Below, one piece after another: positions 27,578 through 35,499 of a DNA stretch of 64,000 bases. This DNA comes from Guopingia tenuis (GTDB lineage Bacteria > Bacillota > Clostridia > Christensenellales > Christensenellaceae), in the NCBI RefSeq assembly GCF_014384805.1, contig NZ_JACRSS010000001.1, positions 372,001-436,000 of the forward strand, written 5' to 3'. How positions within the stretch are numbered: position 1 is the first letter of the stretch; every line of letters begins with the position of its first letter. The notes under the pieces are model-generated. The model was not told the origin of the DNA and did no database searches. It worked only from the letters and a program-made list of their open reading frames with translations. The position numbers and the translations under genes were made by a program.

Positions 27578-29355
27578 TGCTGCGGGAGCAGGCCAATGCC
27601 CAGCTCTTCCAGCTGCTTTTCATCCACCTGCGAGGGCGCTTCCGACATCAGATCCGAAGCATTCTGCACCTTCGGGAAAGCGATAACGTCCCGGATGCTC
27701 TGGCATTTTCCGAGGAGCATGACCAGCCGGTCCAGGCCATAGGCCAGGCCGCCGTGGGGCGGCGTTCCATATTTGAAAGCTTCCATCATAAAACCAAAAC
27801 GGTTCCATGCCTCTTCTTTAGAGAATCCCAGGGCCCGGAACATGCGCTCCTGCAGTTCTGCATTATGAATTCGGATGCTGCCACCGCCGATCTCATTGCC
27901 GTTTAAAACGATATCATAGGCCTTTGCACGCACTTTCTCGGGCTGCGTTTCCAAATATTCGATATCCTCGTCCATGGGTGCGGTGAAGGGATGGTGCATG
28001 GCGACATAGCGCCCTTCTTCCTCGCTATATTCAAACTGGGGAAATTCCGTAACCCAGAGAAGGTCAAAGCGGTTCTCGTCAATGAGTCCCAGCTTATGCG
28101 CCAGATGCAGCCGCAGCGCCCCCAGCGAATCAAACACCACTTTATTGCGGTCGGCGACAAAAAGGAGCAAGTCTCCCGTCTGGGCGCCGGTCCGTTCGGT
28201 AATCGCCGCAATTTCCTCTTCTGTCAGGAATTTCGCAATGGGTGAAGCCATTCCCTCTTCCTTGAAATTCATCCAGGCAAGCCCCTTGGCACCATATGTC
28301 TTGACAAACTCACCAAGAGCGTCGATTTCCTTGCGGGAAAGCCCGGCTTTTTTCGCGTTGATGCACCGTACGCTCCCGCCGTTTTCCACGGCACCGCTGA
28401 ACACCTTAAAGGAGCAGCCTTTGGCGATATCGCTGATATCCATGAGTTCCATGCCGAACCGGGTATCCGGCTTGTCGCTGCCATAGCGTTCCATGGCCTC
28501 CTGCCAGGGAATCCGCCGCAGGGGCGTTTTGATATCTATGCCCATCACGTCATGAAATACCCGCTGAATCAGCCCTTCATTGATGGCGATGATATCTTCC
28601 ACCTCCACAAAGGAAAGCTCCATATCGATCTGGGTGAATTCCGGCTGGCGGTCGGCCCGGAGATCCTCATCCCGGAAGCATTTGGCCAGCTGGTAATACC
28701 GGTCAAATCCCGAAACCATCAAAAGCTGCTTAAAAATCTGCGGAGACTGGGGCAGCGCATAAAACGCGCCCTTATGGATGCGGGAGGGAACCAGATAGTC
28801 CCGGGCGCCCTCCGGCGTGCTCTTTTGCAGCATGGGCGTCTCGATTTCCATAAAACCATTTTCATCCAAATATTTACGCACAGTCATGGCGATTCTGTTG
28901 CGCAGGATAAAGTTTTTCTGCATATCCGGCCGGCGCAGGTCAAGATAGCGGTATTTCAGCCGCAGTTCTTCCCGGACGTTGGAATTCTCCTCGATTTCAA
29001 AGGGCGGCGTCTCGGCTTTGCTCAGAATTTTAAGCTCCTCCACCTTTACTTCGATTTCCCCGGTATGCAGATCGGGATTGACATTTTCCGGCGTCCGGGC
29101 GACGACCTCGCCCTTTACGGCGATGACAAACTCCGCCCGCAGGCTCTCCGCCCCGGAAAAATCCCCCGTCTGGTCGTTTTCATCAAACACCAGCTGTATA
29201 ATGCCGCTGCGGTCCCGCAGCCAGACAAAAATCAAACCGCCCAGATTGCGCCGGCTGTCTACCCAGCCCATAAGGGTCACTTTTTTTCCAATATCCCGGG
29301 AGGAAAAATCCTCGCACATGCCCGTCCGTTTCCAACCGCCTAATTGTTCGCTCAT
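27574..29355 (-). CDS. aspS: Aspartyl-tRNA synthetase (bacterial type)
   Basis: AspRS charges tRNA-Asp. The 593-residue protein has the N-terminal OB-fold anticodon-binding domain (about 15-110), class II motifs including FRDEDLRADRQPEFTQ (motif 2), the bacterial GAD insertion (about 290-420) and GLAYGLDRL (motif 3). The length is that of the bacterial type. Whether it is discriminating or also charges tRNA-Asn cannot be settled here. The stop overlaps the rseC-like start (ATGA), while hisS ends 31 bases upstream. Confidence 0.97.
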   Translation of the reverse strand: MSEQLGGWKRTGMCEDFSSRDIGKKVTLMGWVDSRRNLGGLIFVWLRDRSGIIQLVFDENDQTGDFSGAESLRAEFVIAVKGEVVARTPENVNPDLHTGEIEVKVEELKILSKAETPPFEIEENSNVREELRLKYRYLDLRRPDMQKNFILRNRIAMTVRKYLDENGFMEIETPMLQKSTPEGARDYLVPSRIHKGAFYALPQSPQIFKQLLMVSGFDRYYQLAKCFRDEDLRADRQPEFTQIDMELSFVEVEDIIAINEGLIQRVFHDVMGIDIKTPLRRIPWQEAMERYGSDKPDTRFGMELMDISDIAKGCSFKVFSGAVENGGSVRCINAKKAGLSRKEIDALGEFVKTYGAKGLAWMNFKEEGMASPIAKFLTEEEIAAITERTGAQTGDLLLFVADRNKVVFDSLGALRLHLAHKLGLIDENRFDLLWVTEFPQFEYSEEEGRYVAMHHPFTAPMDEDIEYLETQPEKVRAKAYDIVLNGNEIGGGSIRIHNAELQERMFRALGFSKEEAWNRFGFMMEAFKYGTPPHGGLAYGLDRLVMLLGKCQSIRDVIAFPKVQNASDLMSEAPSQVDEKQLEELGIGLLPQQ

Positions 29356-29386
29356 TTGTCTTTTTCCTTTATGTTGATATATGATT

Positions 29387-30640
29387 TTAATTCAATTCTT
29401 CCGCCAGGGTTTCGAGAGAAATCTCCCGCTCCTCGCTGGCCGCCATATTCCGCAGCTTGATTACGCCCCGGTTCAGCTCATCTTCGCCCAAAACCGCGGC
29501 ATACTGCGCCTGCAGCTTATTGGCATATTTCATCTGCGCCTTGAGGCTCCGGGCGCTGTGATCCATATCCGCGGAAATCCCCGCATCCCGCAGCCGCTTC
29601 AAAAGGCCAAAGCCATAGGTCCTGGCCTGTTCTCCCATGGTGCAGAGAAACACTTTAAGTTCCTCAGGCCGGGGGATCTCAATTCCGGCACCCTCCATGA
29701 CCATCAAAAGCCGTTCCATACCCATGCCGAAACCTACGCCCGGCATCTCGGGACCGCCGATCTGGTGCAAAAGACCGTCATAACGGCCGCCGCCGCAGAC
29801 TGTTCCCTGGGCGCCGATCTCATGGGAAATGATCTCAAATACCGTTTTTGTGTAATAATCCAACCCCCGGACAATATAGGGATTGATTTTGAAGGGAATC
29901 CCGATCTCGCTCAAATAGCTTTGCAGATGCGCAAAATGCTCCTGGCAATCCTCGCAGAGGGAATCAATGATGCGCGGCGCACCCGCAGCCACCTTTTTGC
30001 ATTTTTCCTCCTTGCAGTCCAAAATGCGCAGAGGGTTTTTCTCCAGCCGTTCCCGGCAGGTTTCGCAAAGCTCGTCCTCCCGCGCCCGGAAATATTCCAC
30101 CAGCGCCGCGTTATATTGAGGCCGGCAGTTGGGGCAGCCGATGGAGTTGATGTTCAGCTCCAGATTATGCACGCCAAAGTGGTTGAGCACCGTCCAGGCC
30201 AGGTTGATGACCTCCGCGTCCGTCGTCGCATCCTTGGCGCCAAAGACCTCCACGCCAAACTGATGATGTTCCCGGAGCCGCCCGGCCTGGGGATTTTCAT
30301 AGCGGAATACCGAGAGAGCCAGATAATACATCTTCGTGGGCTGCGGGCCGCCGGCCAACCCATGCTCAATAAAGCTGCGGGCCGCCCCCGCCGTCCCTTC
30401 CGGCCGCAGAGTAATGGAGCGCTCCCCTTTATCTAAAAAGGTATACATCTCCTTCTGCACGACATCCGTCGTATCCCCCACGCCCCGCTGAAACAGCTCG
30501 GTATGCTCGAACATGGGCGTCCGAATCTCCTTATAGTTAAAGCGTTTGGTGATCTCCCGGATTTCGTTTTCCAAATACTGCCATTTATAGCTCTCCTGGG
30601 GCAGCAGATCCCGCGTCCCCTTCGGTGCCTTAATATCCAA
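29387..30640 (-). CDS. hisS: Histidyl-tRNA synthetase
   Basis: HisRS charges tRNA-His. I place the start at TTG 30640 because AGGAGG lies 9 bases upstream and the resulting N-terminus, MDIKAPKGTRDLLPQ, is the family start; the ATG at 30664 has no good site and would prepend basic residues. The 417-residue protein has class II motifs, REHHQFGVEVFG, the histidine-binding RGLDYYTKTVFE and GGGRYDGL, and a C-terminal anticodon-binding domain. The unusual leader holds a promoter and an intrinsic terminator. hisS-aspS is a common Firmicutes pair. Confidence 0.95.
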   Translation of the reverse strand: MDIKAPKGTRDLLPQESYKWQYLENEIREITKRFNYKEIRTPMFEHTELFQRGVGDTTDVVQKEMYTFLDKGERSITLRPEGTAGAARSFIEHGLAGGPQPTKMYYLALSVFRYENPQAGRLREHHQFGVEVFGAKDATTDAEVINLAWTVLNHFGVHNLELNINSIGCPNCRPQYNAALVEYFRAREDELCETCRERLEKNPLRILDCKEEKCKKVAAGAPRIIDSLCEDCQEHFAHLQSYLSEIGIPFKINPYIVRGLDYYTKTVFEIISHEIGAQGTVCGGGRYDGLLHQIGGPEMPGVGFGMGMERLLMVMEGAGIEIPRPEELKVFLCTMGEQARTYGFGLLKRLRDAGISADMDHSARSLKAQMKYANKLQAQYAAVLGEDELNRGVIKLRNMAASEEREISLETLAEELN

Positions 30641-30672
30641 CTCTGTTTTCCTCCTTTTGCGCATCCACCAGC

Positions 30673-30698
30673 AAAAAGTCCGTTTTCTTCAAACGGAC
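30673..30698 (-). terminator. Intrinsic terminator inside the hisS leader
   Basis: GTCCGTTT and AAACGGAC (30678-30685 and 30691-30698) form a perfect 8-bp stem with a 5-base loop, followed on the minus strand by five T residues. It lies between the hisS promoter and the hisS ribosome binding site, so it would stop transcripts before hisS unless controlled. Confidence 0.7.
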
Positions 30699-30744
30699 GG
30701 CAAGCTCTCATGAAAGTCAAAAAATCCCTTTATATGCGCTTTTT

Positions 30745-30773
30745 ATTATACGGTTTCCCCGCTGAAAAGTCAA
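30745..30773 (-). promoter_or_regulatory. Sigma-A promoter for hisS
   Basis: The minus strand reads TTGACT (30773-30768), a 17-base spacer and a perfect TATAAT (30750-30745), giving a leader of about 100 bases before the TTG start of hisS. The -35 lies 16 bases before the end of hemZ. Confidence 0.88.
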
Positions 30774-30788
30774 TAAACCCCCAGCCTT

Positions 30789-32246
30789 TCAAACTGGCTC
30801 GCAAAACAGCTTTTTCTTCCGCTCCGCCATTTCCTCCACCCGTGCGATATAGCCGGGAATATCCTTGACGCAGGGAGCCCGCTCAATGCGCGTTTGAGCG
30901 CTGGGAAACACCCGCTTGGAAATCGCGCCCGCCCCAAAGGCCAGAATGCTGCACGTTTCCTCCATAATATCGATATTGTAAATACATTCGGTGCCCGGCC
31001 GTGCATAGCCGATATTCTCCAAATTGCCCGTCATATACTTTTGCCGGTACATATAATAGGGCGCATAGCCGCCTTCCGCCAGCCGCGCCATGCTCTCGCT
31101 GAGCATCTGTTCCGCCTGCGCTCCCGAGGCAAAGCGATGGGCGTTGGCCATGCCAAAGGCCGAGGCCCGCTTGATCGCCAGGGTATGCACAGTAATATTC
31201 TCCGGATTCTGCGTCATGACATCCTTGACAGAGCTGAGGAACATCTCCGGCGTCTCTCCCGGAAGCCCCAGAATCAGATCCATATTGACCGCCTGAAAAT
31301 CATAGCGCCGGGCCAGTTCCGCCGCCGCAAAAAACTCCCGGGCCGAATGGCTGCGGCCAATCCGCTCCAGCGTAGCGTCGCATGTGGTTTGGGGATTGAT
31401 GCTGATGCGGTTTACCCCCATGGATTTCAAAATATCCAGTTTCTGCGCCGTGATGGTGTCCGGCCGTCCGGCCTCCACGGTAAACTCCGGCGCGGCAAAT
31501 TCCGCCCCTGCCCGCACCACGCGTTCCAGTTGCTCGGGGACAAGAGCGGTAGGCGTCCCGCCGCCGATATATACGCTCCGCACATGATAGCCACCGATAA
31601 TTTCCCGCAGCAGACCGATCTCCCGCAGGAGCGCATCCACATATTCCCGCTCTCGGTCGCCCTTTTTGCTGGTAAGCGCCGAGGAAAAGGAACAGTAAGC
31701 ACACCGGGAGGTGCAGAAGGGAATGCCGATATAGATATCCAGCTCAGTGGGCGTCACCGAGTCGATCACTGGGCGCTGGACGCCGCAAATACTCTCCAAC
31801 AGGCGGATTTTTGGCTGGGATACGTCAAATTCTTCCCGGAACAGCCGTTCCGCTTCCGCCTGCCCCTCCTTTTCCCAGGTTTCCCGCATGAGCTTGGTGG
31901 GCCGGATGCCCGTTAAAGACCCCCAGGGCTTTTCCTCTCCCGCAGCCTTGACAAGTGCGCGGTATATGCATATCTTTGCGGCCCGCTTCCGCATTTTTTT
32001 ATATTGCAAAACAGACGAAGGCTCGGCTGCCTCCGCCTCATAAGCGGCTTCGCCCGCCGGCGATCCATCGCGATAAACCCGGCAGGTGTGGAAAAACGGA
32101 TTCTCCGCATCCTGCCGATGCCAAATCGTGTATCCCCCGGCGAGGATCGTGTCTTCATATGCAATTTTCCGCACGTCAAAAAACAGCCGGATCTCGTCGC
32201 AAAGATCGTTGGAAAACTCCGGCGTGTTGGTATTTAAAACGACCAT
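30789..32246 (-). CDS. hemZ: HemZ-type radical SAM coproporphyrinogen dehydrogenase-like protein
   Basis: HemZ belongs to the HemN-like radical SAM family; true activity is uncertain for many clostridial members. The 485-residue protein has an N-terminal region of about 165 residues, then the SAM cluster C178-x3-C182-x2-C185 (FCTSRCAYCSF), then GGGTPTAL and the TIM-barrel core. It overlaps the MBL hydrolase stop by 13 bases, as is common next to dtd and rel in Clostridia. No other haem genes are in the window. Confidence 0.88.
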   Translation of the reverse strand: MVVLNTNTPEFSNDLCDEIRLFFDVRKIAYEDTILAGGYTIWHRQDAENPFFHTCRVYRDGSPAGEAAYEAEAAEPSSVLQYKKMRKRAAKICIYRALVKAAGEEKPWGSLTGIRPTKLMRETWEKEGQAEAERLFREEFDVSQPKIRLLESICGVQRPVIDSVTPTELDIYIGIPFCTSRCAYCSFSSALTSKKGDREREYVDALLREIGLLREIIGGYHVRSVYIGGGTPTALVPEQLERVVRAGAEFAAPEFTVEAGRPDTITAQKLDILKSMGVNRISINPQTTCDATLERIGRSHSAREFFAAAELARRYDFQAVNMDLILGLPGETPEMFLSSVKDVMTQNPENITVHTLAIKRASAFGMANAHRFASGAQAEQMLSESMARLAEGGYAPYYMYRQKYMTGNLENIGYARPGTECIYNIDIMEETCSILAFGAGAISKRVFPSAQTRIERAPCVKDIPGYIARVEEMAERKKKLFCEPV

Positions 32247-32881
32247 TCTGCATTCCCCATAAACGGATTGTTGTCCTTTTCAAATTGGAGCGAAGTGGAG
32301 CCCTCGTGCCCGGGATGGACAATATAATCCTTCTCGATTTTTTTCAGCAGCTCCATGGATGCGTTCAGATTCTCCATACTGCCGCCGGGAAAATCCGTCC
32401 GACCGGCGCTCAGGTTAAAGAGCGTGTCGCCGGAAAATAGATAATCCCCCGAAAGATAGCAAACGCTTCCCGGCGAATGTCCAGGCGTGGAAAGCACGAC
32501 GATTTCCATGCCGGCCAGATGCAGCTTTTCCACGTTTTTCATCTGCTGCTCCGCCGGCGCCGTCTGCACCCGAAGACCGCCCATCATAGCGCTCATGTTT
32601 TTTTCCGGATCCGAAAGCATGGGAGCATCCGCCGCATGGATATACACTGGAGCATGATAGTGTTCCCGGACGGCGCTCACGCCCGCGATATGGTCAAAGT
32701 GCCCATGGGTGAGCAGAATTGCCCTGCAATCCAGCTTTTCCTCCCGCAGCACCTTGAGAATTCTCTCAGAATAAAAGGAAGGATCGATGACCACGGCCTC
32801 TCCCGTATCCTCCAGAAAGAGGATATACGTATTTACGGAAAGCGGCTGACTGACAATTTTGATTACCTGGCTCTGCCCCAT
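32234..32881 (-). CDS. MBL-fold metallo-hydrolase (glyoxalase II-like)
   Basis: The 215-residue protein has the metallo-beta-lactamase metal-binding motif THGHFDH (Thr58 to His64), later GHSPGSVCY and a terminal GHEGSTSLQFE. These are the motifs of glyoxalase II-like hydrolases with two zinc or iron ions. The substrate is unknown. It is 9 bases downstream of dtd and overlaps hemZ, an arrangement often seen in Clostridia. Confidence 0.88.
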   Translation of the reverse strand: MGQSQVIKIVSQPLSVNTYILFLEDTGEAVVIDPSFYSERILKVLREEKLDCRAILLTHGHFDHIAGVSAVREHYHAPVYIHAADAPMLSDPEKNMSAMMGGLRVQTAPAEQQMKNVEKLHLAGMEIVVLSTPGHSPGSVCYLSGDYLFSGDTLFNLSAGRTDFPGGSMENLNASMELLKKIEKDYIVHPGHEGSTSLQFEKDNNPFMGNAEWSF

Positions 32882-32890
32882 AGTTGCCCC

Positions 32891-33340
32891 CTAAAAAAGT
32901 TTTCTGCTGTCCAATAGAATCGTCACGGGCCCGTCATTGATGGATTCCACCTGCATATCCGCCTGAAACACGCCGGTCTTACAGGGAATCCCTGTTTCCA
33001 AAAAAACGGCAACCGCCGCATCATAAAGCTCCCTCGCGGCCTCCGGCGCACCAGCCCGGATATAGCTAGGCCGCCGCCCCTTTCGCGCGTCTCCCATCAG
33101 CGTAAACTGGGAAACCAGAAGAAGCTCTCCCCCGGCATCCAAAACCGAGCGATTCATCTTTCCCTGGTCGTCTCCAAAAATTCGCAGATGCAAAACCTTG
33201 TCCACAATATAATCGATATCCTTTTTCCCGTCCCCGGTTTCCGCCGCCAGAAGCACCAGAAGGCCCCGTCCGATGCGGGACACCTCTTCCCCGCCGATAG
33301 CGACGCCGGCGCGGGAAACCCTTGTCACAACTGCACGCAT
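32891..33340 (-). CDS. dtd: D-aminoacyl-tRNA deacylase
   Basis: DTD removes D-amino acids from mischarged tRNA. The 149-residue protein has both signatures: SQFTLMGDARKGRRPSY near residue 78 and NDGPVTILLD near the end, which carries the Gly-cis-Pro of the active site. It lies 8 bases after rel; rel-dtd is a widely conserved pair. Confidence 0.97.
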   Translation of the reverse strand: MRAVVTRVSRAGVAIGGEEVSRIGRGLLVLLAAETGDGKKDIDYIVDKVLHLRIFGDDQGKMNRSVLDAGGELLLVSQFTLMGDARKGRRPSYIRAGAPEAARELYDAAVAVFLETGIPCKTGVFQADMQVESINDGPVTILLDSRKLF

Positions 33341-33348
33341 AGCTTTCC

Positions 33349-35499
33349 CTAATTGTTCACCCGGAAAACCTCAGTCACCGAAGGAATCCGGCGGATTTTT
33401 TCCATCAGAGCCTGCAAATCCCGGATAGCGGCCACTTCAAATTTCAAGTTGATGCAATAGTCTTTGTTCTTCATGCTCCGGGCATTGATCGCGGCGATAG
33501 AATATCCAAGGGAAAACATCAGCTGGGAAATCTCCGCCAAGAGCCCAGGAGTATCATGACCGTTGATCTGGATCTCCACCATATATTTCGCCGTCTCTTC
33601 GCTGCCCCAGGCAACCTCAATCCGGCGCGCCGGCTCAAAATCCACGTCATTGATATTCGAGCAGTCCGCCCGATGCACGGAAACTCCCCGGCCCCGGGTC
33701 ACATAGCCAATGATCTCATCCCCGGGAAGGGGGTTACAACATTTGGCCAGCCGCACCACCATATCCGGCTGCCCGCGGACGATGACTGCATCATGCCCGA
33801 TGGACTTGTTCCCCTTGGGGGGCTGTTTTACCACGACAGCGTCCGAAATATGGTTTTCCTTGCGGTATAGCTCAATGAGGCGGGAAAGGATCTGGCTGGC
33901 CGCAAGGCCGCCGTATCCCACCGCCGCATACATATCGTCGATATTGTTGAGGGTATATTTTTTATAGATTCCCTTCAGCCATTCCGGCTTCAGGAGCGTA
34001 TGCAGCTCATATCCCAGGCGCTTGGCGCCCTGCTCCAAAGCCTCCCGGCCTTTATGGATATTCTCTTCCTTGAGTTCCTTTTTAAACCAGGCCCGGATCT
34101 TGGAGCGCGCCGCCGCAGTTTTCACCATGGATAGCCAGTCCCGGCTGGGGCCTTTGCTGTTGGGATTTGTCATTACCTCGACGATATCCCCAGTTTTCAG
34201 CTCATAGTTCAGCGGAACAATGCGTCCATTCACCTTCGCCCCCACACATTTGTGCCCGATTTGCGAGTGAATGCTATAGGCAAAATCGAGAGGAGTGCTC
34301 CCCTTCACCAAATCCTTTACGTCGCCCTTGGGCGTGAACACAAAGACGTTATCCGAAAAGAAGTTGATCTTCAGGGCCTCCATGAATTCCCGGGAATCCT
34401 TCATGTCATTCTGCCACTCCATAAGCTCCCGGAGCCACGCCAGCTTCTTATCCAGGTCGGTCTGTCCCGTCGTGCCGTCCTTATATTTCCAATGGGCGGC
34501 AATGCCGTATTCCGCCGTCTTGTGCATTTCAAAGGTACGGATCTGCACCTCAAAGGGCTTGCCGTCCGTGCCGAGCAGGGTGGTGTGCAGCGACTGATAC
34601 ATATTCTGCTTGGGAACAGCGATATAGTCCTTAAACCGCATGGGAAGCGGCCGCCAGATGGTATGCACAGCGCCCAGAACGCCATAGCAGTCCTTCACGG
34701 TTTCCACAATAATCCGGACGGCCACCAGATCGTATAACTCTTCAAAGGTCTTTGCCTTTGTTTTCATCTTTTTATAGATGCTATAAATATGCTTGGGCCG
34801 GCCCTCAATTTCAGTTTTTATGCCCAGAGGCGCCAGCTTTTCCTTCAGGGTTGCAATGATTCCGGCAATATAATTCTCCCGCTCCGCCCGGGTGGAATTC
34901 AGCTTCGCCGCAATATCAAAATACGCCTGCGGTTCCAAATATTTCAGGGACAGATCCTCAAATTCCCATTTGAAGGTGTTGATCCCCAGCCTATGGGCCA
35001 GCGGCGCATAAATTTCCAGCGTTTCCTTTGATTTTTCCCGGCGTTTTTCCTCATTTTTATAATCCAGCGTCCGCATGTTGTGCAGGCGGTCTGCCAGCTT
35101 AATGATAATGACGCGGATATCCGAGGCCATGGCCAGAAACATTTTCCGAAGGCTTTCGGCCTGGGCCTCTTCCTTGGATTGAAAGCCGAACCGGGTCAGT
35201 TTTGTGACGCCGTCCACGATCCGCGCAATTTCCGGGTTAAATTCCTTTTCGATTTGCTCCAGCGTATATTCCGTATCCTCTGGAACGTCGTGCAGCATGC
35301 CTGCGCAGATGCTGATGGAATCCAAGCCCAACTCCGCCAGAATCCGGACAACTTCATAGGGGTGGATGATATATGGCTCGCCCGAGGCACGCAACTGCCC
35401 CGCATGGGCCTTTTCCGCCACATCAAACGCCTTTTCAATGAGCGGATCGTTTCCATATGTCGGATAACTCTCGATGAATTTTTTATAGTATTCCGTCAT
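33349..35499 (-). CDS. relA: Bifunctional (p)ppGpp synthetase/hydrolase Rel
   Basis: Rel makes and degrades (p)ppGpp, the stringent-response alarmone. I set the start at ATG 35499 (MTEYYKKFIESYP) behind GGGGGAGGA, giving 716 residues; the longer frame reaches into recJ. The hydrolase HD domain shows HD at 70-71 and ED at 74-75 (LHDVPEDT), so hydrolysis should be intact. The synthetase follows, with RFKDYIAVPKQNMYQSLHTT (RxKD type, as in bifunctional enzymes), then TGS (FTPKGDVKDLVKG) and a C-terminal ACT domain. The start overlaps the recJ end by 17 bases. Confidence 0.97.
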   Translation of the reverse strand: MTEYYKKFIESYPTYGNDPLIEKAFDVAEKAHAGQLRASGEPYIIHPYEVVRILAELGLDSISICAGMLHDVPEDTEYTLEQIEKEFNPEIARIVDGVTKLTRFGFQSKEEAQAESLRKMFLAMASDIRVIIIKLADRLHNMRTLDYKNEEKRREKSKETLEIYAPLAHRLGINTFKWEFEDLSLKYLEPQAYFDIAAKLNSTRAERENYIAGIIATLKEKLAPLGIKTEIEGRPKHIYSIYKKMKTKAKTFEELYDLVAVRIIVETVKDCYGVLGAVHTIWRPLPMRFKDYIAVPKQNMYQSLHTTLLGTDGKPFEVQIRTFEMHKTAEYGIAAHWKYKDGTTGQTDLDKKLAWLRELMEWQNDMKDSREFMEALKINFFSDNVFVFTPKGDVKDLVKGSTPLDFAYSIHSQIGHKCVGAKVNGRIVPLNYELKTGDIVEVMTNPNSKGPSRDWLSMVKTAAARSKIRAWFKKELKEENIHKGREALEQGAKRLGYELHTLLKPEWLKGIYKKYTLNNIDDMYAAVGYGGLAASQILSRLIELYRKENHISDAVVVKQPPKGNKSIGHDAVIVRGQPDMVVRLAKCCNPLPGDEIIGYVTRGRGVSVHRADCSNINDVDFEPARRIEVAWGSEETAKYMVEIQINGHDTPGLLAEISQLMFSLGYSIAAINARSMKNKDYCINLKFEVAAIRDLQALMEKIRRIPSVTEVFRVNN

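Noticed and set aside
30641..30760. T-box riboswitch before hisS
   Set aside because: The leader is only about 100 bases and lacks the T-box sequence, specifier loop and long antiterminator; only the terminator is clear.
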